Source: Bacteroidaceae bacterium
GTDB lineage: Bacteria > Bacteroidota > Bacteroidia > Bacteroidales > Bacteroidaceae
Direction of reading: 5' to 3'
Assembly: GCA_017509605.1 (NCBI GenBank)
Contig: JAFWPH010000037.1
Location: 124,001 to 188,000, forward strand
Length of the DNA: 64,000 nt
Shown piece by piece: positions 52,803 to 64,000 of this stretch. Made by a program: the position numbers and the translations under genes. The notes under the pieces were generated by a model. That model worked only from the letters and a program-made list of their open reading frames with translations. It searched no databases and was not told the DNA's origin. Numbering within the stretch: position 1 is the first letter of the stretch; the number at the start of each line of letters is the position of its first letter.

Positions 52803-55226
52803 ATGGCAACAAAAAACGATTTCGAAGAAAAATACGGACTTAAGGTAAAAGACCGTTCCAACAGCGTCACAAAAGGCATCGCTGTGGTATGGATTGGCGT
52901 TCTGTGCTTGCTCCTGCTCATGGCTGGCGTGGTGTTCTCCATCTCCAAAGGCTGGTGGGGCGAACTGCCTCCTCTATCCGATCTGCAAAACCCTATCGAC
53001 AAATATGCCTCACGCGTCTATTCCGACGATGGCGAGATGCTCGGAACATGGAGCTATGCTTCCGAGAACCGTGTGCTGGTGAGTTACGACTCGTTGCCCG
53101 ACAACCTTGTCAAGGCCCTGGTTTCCACCGAGGATGTCAGGTTCTATGATCATTCGGGTATCGACCTTCGTGCCTTTGCTCGTGCGGTGATCAAGCGAGG
53201 CATCATGCGTGACAAGTCGGCTGGCGGTGGCAGTACCATTACACAGCAGCTGGCCAAGCAACTTTACAGCGAGGCCACGCAAGATACTCACAAGCGATTG
53301 ATGCAGAAGCCAATAGAATGGTATATCGCTATCCAGCTCGAACGCAACTACACCAAGGAGGAAATCATCACCATGTATCTCAATTATTTCGATTTCCTTT
53401 ACAGCGCTGTGGGTATCAAGAACGCGGCGAACGTGTATTTCGGTAAGGAACCAAAGGACCTTAATCTGTCTGAGTGCGCCACACTGGTGGGTATGTGCAA
53501 GAACCCTTCTTACTACAATCCTAAGCTGTTCCCCGAACGGAGCAAGGAACGACGCAACGTGGTGCTCGGACAGATGGTCAAGGCCGGTTTTATCGATAAG
53601 AGTGAGAAGGATGCCCTGGTCAACACCGACATCAACCTTGAGAAGTTCCATGTCACCGACCACAAGGAAGGTATCGCACCCTATTTCCGCGAATACCTGC
53701 GACGTGTACTCATGGCCAACAAGCCCGTCCGGGGCAACTATGCCAGTTGGCAGGACCAGCAGTTCTACGAAGATTCGCTGGCATGGGAACAAGATCCCGT
53801 GTATGGCTGGTGCAACAAGAACACCAAGAAGAACGGCAAGAACTACAACATCTACACCGACGGACTGAAAATCTACACCACCATCGACTCGCGAATGCAG
53901 CAGTATGCCGAGGAAGCCATGTTCCAGCATGTAGCCAAGACCCTCCAGCCCATCTTCAACGCAGAGAAGAGGAACGCCCCCAACGGTCCTTATTCAAAGG
54001 TCTCTGCCAAACAAGTGAAGGCATCGCTCGAAAGGGCCATGCGACAGACCGACCGCTATCGGAAGATGAAAGCCGACGGATGCTCGGACGAGGAGATTGA
54101 ACAGGCTTTCAACACCAAGGTGCCGATGGTGCTCTTCAGCTACGACGGACCCGTGGAGACCCAGATGACTCCTATGGACTCCATCAAGTACTACAAGATG
54201 TTCCTACGTTCAGGCTTCATGTGCATGGATCCCAAGTCAGGTTACGTGAAAGCTTACGTGGCGGGCCTCAACTTCAAGTATTTCCAATACGACAACGTCA
54301 TGGGTGGCGGCCGTCGCCAAGTGGGTTCCACCATCAAACCTTATCTCTATTCGCTCGCGATGGAGAATGGCTACACACCCTGTGATGTGGCACCCAACGT
54401 GCAGCGTTCATACCGTGTGGCAGGCAAGCTCTGGACCCCCCGTAACGGCTCCCATGCGCGCTACGGACAGATGGTCACACTCAAGTGGGGACTCTCACAA
54501 TCCAACAACTGGATTGCCGCCTATGTGATGTCGCAGCTTAATCCCGTGCAACTGGTCAACCTAATGCACAACATGGGCATCCGTAACAAGAACATCAACC
54601 CATCCATCAGCCTCTGTCTCGGTCCTTGCGACGTGAGCGTGGGAGAGATGGTCAGTGCCTATACAGCATTCCCCAACGCGGGTGTACGCTACGCCCCGCT
54701 CCTCATCTCCCGTATCGAGGACTCCGATGGCAACGTGGTTCAGGAATTCACCCCCCAGATGAACGAGGTGATGAGCTCAAGCTCCGCCTACAAGATGATC
54801 TCCATGCTCCGCGCAGTGATTGACGAGGGTACGGGTAAACGACTGAGAAGCAAGTACGGCTTCACCGCCGACATCTGCGGAAAGACTGGTACCACCAACG
54901 ACAACTCCGACGGATGGTTCATGGGCTTCACACCTAGGCTCGTGGCAGGTTGTTGGGTAGGAGGCGACGAGCGGACCATTCATTTCAACTCCACCGCCAA
55001 CGGACAAGGAGCAGCTGCCGCACTGCCAATCTGGGCGCTCTTCATGAAGAAGGTTTATGCCGACAAGTCACTTGGTTACAGCCAGGACGAGAAGTTCGAC
55101 ATACCCGAGGACTTCGACCTTTGCGAGAGCGAGCTCGACGGACTCTCTGACAGCGCACCTGTGGCCACGAAACCCGTGGAGGAAAGAGAGGAAGGCACAG
55201 GTAGCTTCGACGAGATGTTCCAATAA
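52803..55226 (+). CDS. Class A penicillin-binding protein (PBP1A)
   Basis: The 807-residue inner-membrane enzyme polymerises and crosslinks peptidoglycan. The ATG at 52803 is preferred to a TTG six bases upstream. A helix at residues ~25-48 precedes the GT51 domain, with the catalytic Glu in VSTEDVRFYDHSGID and GGGSTITQQLAKQLY; ERSKERRNVVL and NYFDFLYSA also match. The transpeptidase has GSTIKP (Ser509, Lys512), SQSNN and KTGTTNDNSDGW. The acidic C-terminal tail is short. The ligA gene follows 26 bases on. Confidence 0.95.
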   Translation: MATKNDFEEKYGLKVKDRSNSVTKGIAVVWIGVLCLLLLMAGVVFSISKGWWGELPPLSDLQNPIDKYASRVYSDDGEMLGTWSYASENRVLVSYDSLPDNLVKALVSTEDVRFYDHSGIDLRAFARAVIKRGIMRDKSAGGGSTITQQLAKQLYSEATQDTHKRLMQKPIEWYIAIQLERNYTKEEIITMYLNYFDFLYSAVGIKNAANVYFGKEPKDLNLSECATLVGMCKNPSYYNPKLFPERSKERRNVVLGQMVKAGFIDKSEKDALVNTDINLEKFHVTDHKEGIAPYFREYLRRVLMANKPVRGNYASWQDQQFYEDSLAWEQDPVYGWCNKNTKKNGKNYNIYTDGLKIYTTIDSRMQQYAEEAMFQHVAKTLQPIFNAEKRNAPNGPYSKVSAKQVKASLERAMRQTDRYRKMKADGCSDEEIEQAFNTKVPMVLFSYDGPVETQMTPMDSIKYYKMFLRSGFMCMDPKSGYVKAYVAGLNFKYFQYDNVMGGGRRQVGSTIKPYLYSLAMENGYTPCDVAPNVQRSYRVAGKLWTPRNGSHARYGQMVTLKWGLSQSNNWIAAYVMSQLNPVQLVNLMHNMGIRNKNINPSISLCLGPCDVSVGEMVSAYTAFPNAGVRYAPLLISRIEDSDGNVVQEFTPQMNEVMSSSSAYKMISMLRAVIDEGTGKRLRSKYGFTADICGKTGTTNDNSDGWFMGFTPRLVAGCWVGGDERTIHFNSTANGQGAAAALPIWALFMKKVYADKSLGYSQDEKFDIPEDFDLCESELDGLSDSAPVATKPVEEREEGTGSFDEMFQ

Positions 55227-55237
55227 AAGCCCTTTAA

Positions 55238-57265
<2,028 letters not shown>

Positions 57266-57286
57266 GCCTAAATGGATTTTTCTTCG

Positions 57287-57295
57287 TAATTTTGC
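57287..57295 (+). promoter_or_regulatory. Promoter -7 box of dapA
   Basis: TAATTTTGC lies 133 bases before the dapA start, giving a leader of about 125 nt. The 3' end of ligA is only 20 bases upstream. Confidence 0.55.
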
Positions 57296-57428
57296 AAGTG
57301 AAATGTAGGACAACCTGACATAACGGTCATTTCGGGCATCATGGACACCACTGTGCCATCCGAAAAACCAGACTCGTCAGAATTGTCTCAGCTGTCCGAA
57401 ACCATCAATTACAATTCACAGACACAAA

Positions 57429-58322
57429 ATGGCACGCAATAAATTCAAGGGAATGGGCATCGCGCTCATTACGCCTTTCACCAAGACAGGAGCAGTAGAT
57501 TATGAGGCGTTGCGAAGGTTGCTCGACTACCAACTGACCAATGGCGTTGACTTCCTATGCATCTTGGCCACCACAGGCGAGACGCCTTGCCTGACGGAGA
57601 GCGAGAAGCACAAGATCAAGGACATCGTGGTCGAGAAGGTCAAAGGCACAATACCCATTCTGATGGGAATCGGTGGCAACAACACCGCTGCGGTCGTGGA
57701 ATATATCAAGAAAGCCGACCTCTCGGGCATCGACGGAATCCTCAGTGTGTGCCCATACTACAACAAGCCTTCCCAAGAAGGACTCTACCAGCATTTCAAG
57801 ACCATCGCCGAGGCCTCCGAACTGCCCGTGGTGCTGTATAATGTGCCAGGACGTGTGGGGGTCAACATGGCGGCGGAGACCACCCTCCGATTGGCGCGCG
57901 ACTGCGACAATATCGTCGCCATCAAGGAGGCAAGTGGTAATTTCGCACAAATCGACGAGATCATCAAGAACAAACCACAGGATTTCGATGTCATCAGTGG
58001 CGACGACGGCATCACCTTCCCACTCATCACTCTGGGTGCAGCCGGGGTCATCAGCGTCATAGGCAATGCCCTGCCAAAGGAGTTCAGCCGTATGGTGCGA
58101 CTGGCACTGCAAGGCGACAATGTCAACGCTTGTGCCATTCACCATAAGTTCACCGAACTATTCCATCTCCTCTTCGTCGATGGCAACCCAGCTGGTGTGA
58201 AGGCCATGCTCCACAGCATGGGACTGATCCACAACGAACTGCGACTCCCTCTTGTCCCCACTCGAATCACTACCGACCAGAAAATCGCAGCCATCGTACA
58301 GGAACTCAACATCAAGTGCTGA
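57429..58322 (+). CDS. dapA: 4-hydroxy-tetrahydrodipicolinate synthase
   Basis: The 297-residue TIM-barrel aldolase condenses pyruvate with aspartate semialdehyde on the way to lysine and diaminopimelate. Schiff-base Lys166 is in VAIKEASGN, and the proton-relay Tyr137 is in VLYNVPGRVG; TTGETPCL and GDDGITFPLI also match. The length is normal. It is followed by a strong terminator. Confidence 0.96.
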   Translation: MARNKFKGMGIALITPFTKTGAVDYEALRRLLDYQLTNGVDFLCILATTGETPCLTESEKHKIKDIVVEKVKGTIPILMGIGGNNTAAVVEYIKKADLSGIDGILSVCPYYNKPSQEGLYQHFKTIAEASELPVVLYNVPGRVGVNMAAETTLRLARDCDNIVAIKEASGNFAQIDEIIKNKPQDFDVISGDDGITFPLITLGAAGVISVIGNALPKEFSRMVRLALQGDNVNACAIHHKFTELFHLLFVDGNPAGVKAMLHSMGLIHNELRLPLVPTRITTDQKIAAIVQELNIKC

Positions 58323-58394
58323 TGGATAGATATCTCTGACAGACGCTCTGACGCAATGCGAGGCCTCTGACGGAGGTTTATCGATTTTTACCAT

Positions 58395-58437
58395 AAAAAG
58401 CCTAAAAACGCGTGAAAAGTGCGTTTTTAGGCTTTTT
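58395..58437 (+). terminator. Intrinsic terminator after dapA
   Basis: Perfect 17-bp arms (58395-58411 and 58421-58437) close over a 9-base loop and end in T5. Confidence 0.85.
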
Positions 58438-58513
58438 GTCCATTTCTAATCCAAAAAATCATTAAAAAAACACCATAATTCCCCAATCATTTCTCGATGT
58501 CGTGAAAAATTGC

Positions 58514-58521
58514 TAATTTTG
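58514..58521 (+). promoter_or_regulatory. Promoter -7 box of gyrA
   Basis: TAATTTTG lies 67 bases before the gyrA start and fits TAnnTTTG. The -33 side is not clear. Confidence 0.55.
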
Positions 58522-58588
58522 AATGAAAAATTAATTGTTACTGTTAGATATTACCAAAAAGAATTCTCAATAATTATAAATACAAAGA

Positions 58589-61390
58589 ATGGAAGACCAA
58601 GACAGAATCATTAAGATTGACATCAACGAGACCATGCGCTCGTCCTACATCGACTACTCCATGTCGGTGATTGTGGCGCGTGCCTTGCCCGATGTCAGAG
58701 ACGGTTTCAAACCCGTCCATCGCCGTATCCTCTACGGTATGATGGAACTGGGCAACACACAGGACAAACCCTACAAGAAATGCGCGCGTATCGTGGGCGA
58801 GGTGCTCGGTAAGTACCACCCACACGGCGACTCTTCCGTATATGGGGCGCTCGTCCGACTGGCTCAGCCCTGGGCCATGAGATATACACTTGTAGATGGA
58901 CAAGGCAACTTTGGCTCCGTCGATGGCGACAAGGCTGCTGCCATGCGTTACACCGAGGCAAGGCTCACCAAACTGGGTGAGGCCATGATGGAGGACCTCT
59001 ACAAGGACACAGTGGATTTCCAGAACAACTTCGACGACTCCCTCCGAGAGCCTACAGTGATGTCAACACGCATACCCAACCTCCTGGTCAACGGCGCCAG
59101 TGGTATCGCTGTCGGTATGGCGACTAATATGCCTACACACAACCTCGGAGAGGTCATCGACGGATGTGTCGCCTACATCGAAAACCCTGATATCACCAGC
59201 ACTGAGCTGATGAAATACATCAAGGCTCCCGACTTCCCCACAGGTGGCATCATCTGCGGACTCGACGGAGTGAGAGAAGCTTACGAGACTGGACGCGGAC
59301 GTGTGGTGGTACGCTCAAAGGTCGATATCGAGAGCACACAGACACACGACAAGATTGTTGTCAACGAGATACCATACAATGTCAACAAGGCTGAGCTCAT
59401 CAAGAAGATTGCCGACCTGGTCAACGAGAAGAAGATTGAGGGCATTTCCAACGTCAACGACGAGTCCGACCGTGAGGGCATGCGCATCGTCATCGACGTC
59501 AAACGAGAGTACAACGCCAAGGTCATCCTCAACAAACTTTTCAAACTGACCGAGCTGCAGTCGAGCTTCAGCGTCAACAATATCGCATTGGTCAAGGGAC
59601 GCCCCATGCTCCTCAACCTCAAGCAGCTCATCCACTATTTCGTGGAACACCGCCACGACGTGGTGATACGGCGCACACAATTCGACAAGAAGAAAGCAGA
59701 GGAACGCGCACACATCCTTGAGGGACTGATCATTGCCAGCGACAATATCGACGAGGTGGTACACATCATCCGTGCATCCAAATCACCACAAGAAGCAGTC
59801 GAGAAACTGGTGGAACGCTTCTCCCACGAACAACTGACCTTGCATTATAAGGATGAAGCAGGTAATGTGACTGATTTCTATGCACTCGATGAGATTCAGG
59901 CCAAGGCAATTGTCGAGATGCGCCTGCGCCAACTCACCGGACTCGAACAAGACAAACTGCGCGCCGAGTATGAGGAACTGGAGAAACTCATAGCCTACCT
60001 CCAGCAGATTCTCGACGACCCCGAGCTCTGCAAGAAGGTGATACGCGACGAACTCATCGAGGTGAAAACCAAGTGGAGCGACGAGCGACGCACACAAATC
60101 GACTATACAGCAAGCGAGAACTTCAACGCCGAGGACTTCTATCCCAACAACGCTGAGGTCATCACCATATCCCATCTGGGCTATATCAAGCGCACTCAGC
60201 TCTCTGAGTTCCGCCTGCAGGGCAGGGGAGGCATCGGAAGCAAGGGAGGATCGGCACGCGATGAGGACTTCATCGAGCATATCTACCCGGCCATGAGCCA
60301 CAACACCATGATGTTCTTCACCAAGAAGGGACGCTGCTACTGGATGAAGGTTTATGAGATTCCAGAGGGCAACAAGACCTCCAAGGGACGAGCCATCCAG
60401 AACCTGCTCAACATCGACTCCGACGACAAGGCAACGGCCTTCATCTGCGTCGAGGACATCAACAACCAGGAATGGGTGAAGACACACAACCTCGTCTTCT
60501 GTACACAGCGAGGAACCATCAAGCGCACCCGCTTCGAGTACTACTCACACCCACGCAACAACGGACTCAACGCCATCAAACTGGTGGAGGGCGACGAAAT
60601 CGTGAATGTGGCTTTGACCAACGGCAACGAGGACATCCTCTTGGCCAACCGAAACGGTAGGGCTGTGCTCTTCAACGAGAATGCTGCGCGCCTCATGGGA
60701 CGAACTGCCACCGGTGTGAGAGGCATGCGACTCGATGACGACGGCGACGATAAGGTGGTGGGCATGCTCACCTTCGACTGCAATCCGCCACTCACAGCCG
60801 AGGAAATGGCGCAACAGGAACAGGAAGCTGGCATCTCTGAGGAAATCGATGAGAACGCCGAAACCAACGAGACTGCCATCGCCGATCAGGCAGATGCTAC
60901 CGAAGTGGATGAGACAATCAGCGAAGCCGACATGGAGCCAGATTATCCAAAGGACGTGCTGGTGGTTTCCGAACAAGGATTCGGCAAGCGCTCACTCCTC
61001 TCAGACTATAGGAAGACCAACCGCGGTACCAAGGGCGTCAAGACACTCAACATCACCGAAAGAACAGGCAAGCTGATCGCTGTGAAGGTGGTGGACGACA
61101 ATGACGACTTGATGATCATCAACAAGAGTGGAGTGGTGATTCGCCTTGCAGTGAACACCATCAAGGTGCAGGGACGCAACACACAGGGCGTGTCGCTCAT
61201 CAACCTCAAGAAGCGTGGCGATGTTATCAGCAGCGTATGCGCTGTCGCTCACGAGGAAATCACGGATGATCAAGAAACCCCGGATAGTCCAGAAACATCG
61301 GAAACCCCGGATACTCCAGAAATCCCGGATACTCCAGAAATCCCGGAAACTCCTGATACTCCGGACACTCCGGCAAACTCTGAAAATTAA
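58589..61390 (+). CDS. gyrA: DNA gyrase subunit A
   Basis: The 933-residue subunit breaks and rejoins DNA through Tyr121 ([11 protein letters not shown]). The quinolone region reads [10 protein letters not shown]: Ser82 corresponds to E. coli Ser83, and Gly86 stands where E. coli has Asp87. The C-terminal beta-pinwheel has a GyrA-box variant [11 protein letters not shown]. Two additions are unusual: an acidic insertion at about residues 733-787 (very rich in Glu, Asp and Ala) inside the pinwheel, and a C-terminal tail from about residue 888 made of Glu-Thr-Pro-Asp-Thr-Pro-type repeats. The family is normally about 820-880 residues. gyrB is not in the window. Confidence 0.96.
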   Translation: MEDQDRIIKIDINETMRSSYIDYSMSVIVARALPDVRDGFKPVHRRILYGMMELGNTQDKPYKKCARIVGEVLGKYHPHGDSSVYGALVRLAQPWAMRYTLVDGQGNFGSVDGDKAAAMRYTEARLTKLGEAMMEDLYKDTVDFQNNFDDSLREPTVMSTRIPNLLVNGASGIAVGMATNMPTHNLGEVIDGCVAYIENPDITSTELMKYIKAPDFPTGGIICGLDGVREAYETGRGRVVVRSKVDIESTQTHDKIVVNEIPYNVNKAELIKKIADLVNEKKIEGISNVNDESDREGMRIVIDVKREYNAKVILNKLFKLTELQSSFSVNNIALVKGRPMLLNLKQLIHYFVEHRHDVVIRRTQFDKKKAEERAHILEGLIIASDNIDEVVHIIRASKSPQEAVEKLVERFSHEQLTLHYKDEAGNVTDFYALDEIQAKAIVEMRLRQLTGLEQDKLRAEYEELEKLIAYLQQILDDPELCKKVIRDELIEVKTKWSDERRTQIDYTASENFNAEDFYPNNAEVITISHLGYIKRTQLSEFRLQGRGGIGSKGGSARDEDFIEHIYPAMSHNTMMFFTKKGRCYWMKVYEIPEGNKTSKGRAIQNLLNIDSDDKATAFICVEDINNQEWVKTHNLVFCTQRGTIKRTRFEYYSHPRNNGLNAIKLVEGDEIVNVALTNGNEDILLANRNGRAVLFNENAARLMGRTATGVRGMRLDDDGDDKVVGMLTFDCNPPLTAEEMAQQEQEAGISEEIDENAETNETAIADQADATEVDETISEADMEPDYPKDVLVVSEQGFGKRSLLSDYRKTNRGTKGVKTLNITERTGKLIAVKVVDDNDDLMIINKSGVVIRLAVNTIKVQGRNTQGVSLINLKKRGDVISSVCAVAHEEITDDQETPDSPETSETPDTPEIPDTPEIPETPDTPDTPANSEN

Positions 61391-61422
61391 TAACCAAAAT
61401 AACGCTTAACATCCTATTCATT

Positions 61423-62709
61423 ATGAAAAAATTCATCATTATCTGTGCTGCGATGCTGGCAGTGTCGTGCACGATGTTCGGCCAGGACAAAGAGGCCGAA
61501 AAAGCAAGGAAAGCCGCCCTCAAGGAGGCTACTAAGCAGATGGACGAAGCCGATGCCGCTCTGAGCACCGCTACCACTGTCTATCAAGCACTCAAGACCG
61601 ATCCTTCCAACGCTGACAACCTCGCCAAGTTTGGCGCGGCGCTCTCTAACGCAGAATCTCTCATCACCACTGCAGTCAAGAACGAGACTGTGGGCAAGGA
61701 CCCAAAGGCATGGAACATCGCCGGACGTATTGAGACCATCAAGATGAACCGCCTGCTCGAACAGCGTCAGGCCACTGGAGAAATGGACCTCAATGAGTTC
61801 TTCGAGAACCAGTTCAACATCGTCAACTATTTCTCAAAGTGCGACGCTTGCGAGAAACTGCCCGACGAGAAGGGTAATACACGTAAGGTTGTCTTCCACG
61901 ACATCAACCAGCAGCTCGCAAGGGGACCACGTCAGAACCTGCTCATCGCAGGTAGCAACCTCTTCGACAAGAACCCCGACGCATGCATCAAGTACCTCAA
62001 CCTCTATTTCGACTCCTTCAAGGATCCTTTCTTCGCCAGCCTCGACCTCGAGAATACCGACACGATGAAGAACGATGCCAACTTCATTCTCGCATCCGCT
62101 TACATCGAGAAGGGCGACACAGCAACTGCTGTTCCATATCTGGAGAAGGCCATTCCTTCACACAACTACGGACAGAATGCCATCTTCCTCCTCATGCAGG
62201 CCAACAAAGGCAACACGGCCGAGAAGATCAAGTACATGAAGATGGGTTATGAGAAGTATCCACAGCAGGCCGCTTTCTACAAGAACCTCTATCAGGAGTA
62301 CATGAACGAGAAGAAGTTCGACGATGCGCGCGCGGTACTCGACCAGGTCATCGAAACCTGCGAAGACGTCGAGGAGAAGGCTTGGGCCAGCTACTACAAG
62401 GCTGCCACTTTCTATAACGAGAGTAAAAACCAAGAGGCTTTCGATGCTTTCGTAAAGGCTACCGAACTCAAGGAAGACTACGTAGAGGCTTTCGAAGGCG
62501 CCGGCAACTGCGCATGGAAACTGGCTATGGACAACGACAAGAACAAGGCCGTTGCCAAGGGATGGTACGACAAGGCCATCACCTACTACGAGAAAGTGCG
62601 TGAGATGGCACCCGACAATCCCGACAAGTGGGGCTACTTCCTCTATGCCATCTACAACAACTCCGGCAACGCTGCAAAGGCCAAGGAGTTCCAGAAGTAT
62701 TCCAAGTAA
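61423..62709 (+). CDS. Exported TPR protein (428 residues)
   Basis: The protein has a signal peptide of about 20 residues (IIICAAMLAVSCTMFGQ), which could be a lipoprotein signal if cleavage is before the Cys, otherwise near FGQ. Residues ~25-90 are helical and charged. The middle and end carry TPR-like helix pairs (NDANFILASAYIEKGDTAT, AFYKNLYQEYMNEKKFDDA, EEKAWASYYKAATFYNESKN, DKAITYYEKVREMAPDNPDK). No enzymatic motif is seen, so a periplasmic scaffold or assembly factor is likely. The gene stands 32 bases behind gyrA and is probably co-transcribed. Confidence 0.75.
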   Translation: MKKFIIICAAMLAVSCTMFGQDKEAEKARKAALKEATKQMDEADAALSTATTVYQALKTDPSNADNLAKFGAALSNAESLITTAVKNETVGKDPKAWNIAGRIETIKMNRLLEQRQATGEMDLNEFFENQFNIVNYFSKCDACEKLPDEKGNTRKVVFHDINQQLARGPRQNLLIAGSNLFDKNPDACIKYLNLYFDSFKDPFFASLDLENTDTMKNDANFILASAYIEKGDTATAVPYLEKAIPSHNYGQNAIFLLMQANKGNTAEKIKYMKMGYEKYPQQAAFYKNLYQEYMNEKKFDDARAVLDQVIETCEDVEEKAWASYYKAATFYNESKNQEAFDAFVKATELKEDYVEAFEGAGNCAWKLAMDNDKNKAVAKGWYDKAITYYEKVREMAPDNPDKWGYFLYAIYNNSGNAAKAKEFQKYSK

Positions 62710-62775
62710 TGATTACCGTCTGTCCGTTTCGGACATGACCAACAGCCATCCTTCGACGATGGCGATACCAGAAGA

Positions 62776-62820
62776 ACACGTGGAGTGGATTACAGCCCCC
62801 AAGCTGTCCACTCCACGTGT
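62776..62820. other. 14-bp inverted repeat with 17-base loop, no T-run
   Basis: The arms ACACGTGGAGTGGA and TCCACTCCACGTGT are perfect. The hairpin has no following T-tract, so it may be an RNA stabiliser, an operator or a processing site, not a standard terminator. Confidence 0.5.
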
Positions 62821-62842
62821 GGAATTAGTAAATGTTTTCAGA

Positions 62843-64000
62843 ATGGGTAAAAAGATTATCATTTGGGCATTCATGTTGCTGACGGTTTCTACGTCCGTCT
62901 TAGCCCAGCAAGGCAAGGACGGCAAGAAGGAGAAGCCGAAGAAAGAGGCCGTCTATAAGAGCAAGGAGGTGATGAAGGAAATCAACAATCACCTCAAGAA
63001 TTACCAGTATGCCAAGGCTGAGAACAGTTTCCTCACGGCGTTGAGGAATCACAAGGATGCCTACAGCGACCACAAACTCTATAACTCGGCTGTGGAGATT
63101 GAACGCCAGCTGGCACTCGAACAGAACAAGAACATGTATTTGGAAAACAACAGGGCCGACACAGCCAAGTTCTTCCGACACATCTACAACGTCTATGATT
63201 ACGCCATCTACCTCGACAGCATGGAGAGCGTGCCTGATGAGAAGGGAAAGGTGAAATACAAGTACCGCTCGTCCAATGCACGTAAGATGCTCTTCTTCCG
63301 CAACAACCTACGCTCGGCGGGCAAGTTCTTCTATCAGAAACGACTTTATCCAGAGGCGTTCAAGCATATCGACATGTTCATCCGCTCACACGATGTGGCA
63401 ATTATCACTGCGGCGGCCGACACTGCTGTCGAGCACGAGGATTTGGTGCAGGTTGCCACTTTGGCCGTACTTTCGGCCTATGCCGCGGGGCAGTACCAGG
63501 ATGCGGTGAAGTACATCGACACCGCACTCAACGATACCGTCACCAATAAATACCTGCTCGAGGTCGGTGCCAAGTCATACGCACAGCTCGGCGACACAAT
63601 CAACGGACTGAAACTGCTCTACAGTGGGGTGAGAAACCATCCCGACTACGATTATTTCTTCCTCACACTCGTCAAGTACCACAACGAGCACAACAAGTAC
63701 CAGCAGTCCCTTAAACTCGCGACCCACATGACACGACAGTTCCCCAAGAGTCGTGATTACTGGTATATCAAGGGCAAAGAGGAACTCTTCCTTAATCTCA
63801 ACGACTCTGCCTTGGCATCCTTCTCACAGGCGGTGGTGCTCAAGGCCGACGACGCTGAGTCCTACTCCGAGATGGGAAAGATCTGTTTGAGATGGGCGCA
63901 GGAATACTACAGGAGCCTGTCGGCAGCACAGTTCAACGCTGCCTCACGCAAGAAACTGAAGGCCTATTATGCCGATGCCTGCAAGTACTTCGAGGCGGCC
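62843..64000 (+). CDS. Exported TPR protein, 3' end outside window
   Basis: From the ATG at 62843 the frame is open to the right edge, about 386 residues. A signal peptide covers residues 1-22 (IIIWAFMLLTVSTSVLAQQ). A Lys-rich stretch follows, then repeated helix pairs with TPR spacing (LKNYQYAKAENSFLTALRNH, AYAAGQYQDAVKYIDTAL, KYLLEVGAKSYAQLGDTING, LNLNDSALASFSQAVVLKAD). No catalytic motif is visible. It follows another exported TPR protein by 133 bases, with a hairpin between; the two may belong to one system. Confidence 0.75.
   Translation, partial: MGKKIIIWAFMLLTVSTSVLAQQGKDGKKEKPKKEAVYKSKEVMKEINNHLKNYQYAKAENSFLTALRNHKDAYSDHKLYNSAVEIERQLALEQNKNMYLENNRADTAKFFRHIYNVYDYAIYLDSMESVPDEKGKVKYKYRSSNARKMLFFRNNLRSAGKFFYQKRLYPEAFKHIDMFIRSHDVAIITAAADTAVEHEDLVQVATLAVLSAYAAGQYQDAVKYIDTALNDTVTNKYLLEVGAKSYAQLGDTINGLKLLYSGVRNHPDYDYFFLTLVKYHNEHNKYQQSLKLATHMTRQFPKSRDYWYIKGKEELFLNLNDSALASFSQAVVLKADDAESYSEMGKICLRWAQEYYRSLSAAQFNAASRKKLKAYYADACKYFEAA

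Overview
The window looks like a chromosomal segment of a Prevotella-like member of the Bacteroidota. The evidence is the recurrent TAnnTTTG promoter boxes (often TAACTTTGC or TAATTTTGC), a propeller-type hybrid two-component sensor, secreted proteins ending in a short YDL/M-x-G-(R/H)...KG(V/L)YI tail, DUF4836, DUF6048, DUF6452 and DUF4199 families, and closest overall resemblance of the housekeeping proteins (GyrA, LigA, DapA, TrmD, PBP1A) to that phylum. These are judgements by eye; no database search was run.

Layout. 1-1577 (-) is the 5' part of a hybrid two-component sensor running off the left edge. 1840-3441 (+) is an AAA ATPase with a C-terminal PD-(D/E)XK-like domain, bracketed by an exact 40-bp direct repeat that carries a promoter. 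3864-10313 (+) holds a secreted GH2 beta-galactosidase and a secreted metallophosphoesterase. 10507-10944 (-) is a tRNA cluster (Gly, Leu, Gly, Gly). 11026-17881 (-) has a MurU-like nucleotidyltransferase, an AmgK-like kinase fused to a RapZ C-terminal domain, an FtsX-like permease with its ATPase, a DUF4836 protein and trmD.

18267-47119 (+) is a roughly 29-kb capsule or exopolysaccharide locus. It begins with a membrane nucleotide-sugar dehydratase/epimerase, an outer-membrane protein with a seven-fold 11-residue tail repeat, a DegT-type aminotransferase and a nucleotidyltransferase-fold protein. Then comes the export core (Wza-like lipoprotein, Wzc-like tyrosine kinase with an unusual Tyr-Gly and poly-His tail, CpsB-like phosphatase, membrane EEP phosphatase). 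The rest is about ten glycosyltransferases, a pyruvyl transferase, an O-acetyltransferase of the hexapeptide type, two membrane acyltransferases, an EpsG-like polymerase and a second Wza-like lipoprotein. No flippase and no initiating phosphoglycosyltransferase is recognisable inside it.

47250-52488 (-) carries prs, then an operon-like run of a DUF4199 protein, a DPM1/GtrB-like glycosyltransferase, DUF6452, DUF6048 and apbE. 52803-64000 (+) is housekeeping: PBP1A, ligA, dapA, gyrA with unusual acidic and Pro/Thr-rich additions, and two TPR proteins, the last one cut by the right edge.

The items most worth a second look are the 40-bp promoter repeat around the ATPase gene, the AmgK-RapZ fusion beside a MurU-like gene, the duplicated unknown module in the metallophosphoesterase, the 11-residue repeats of the locus outer-membrane protein, and the Tyr-Gly/His9 tail of the kinase.
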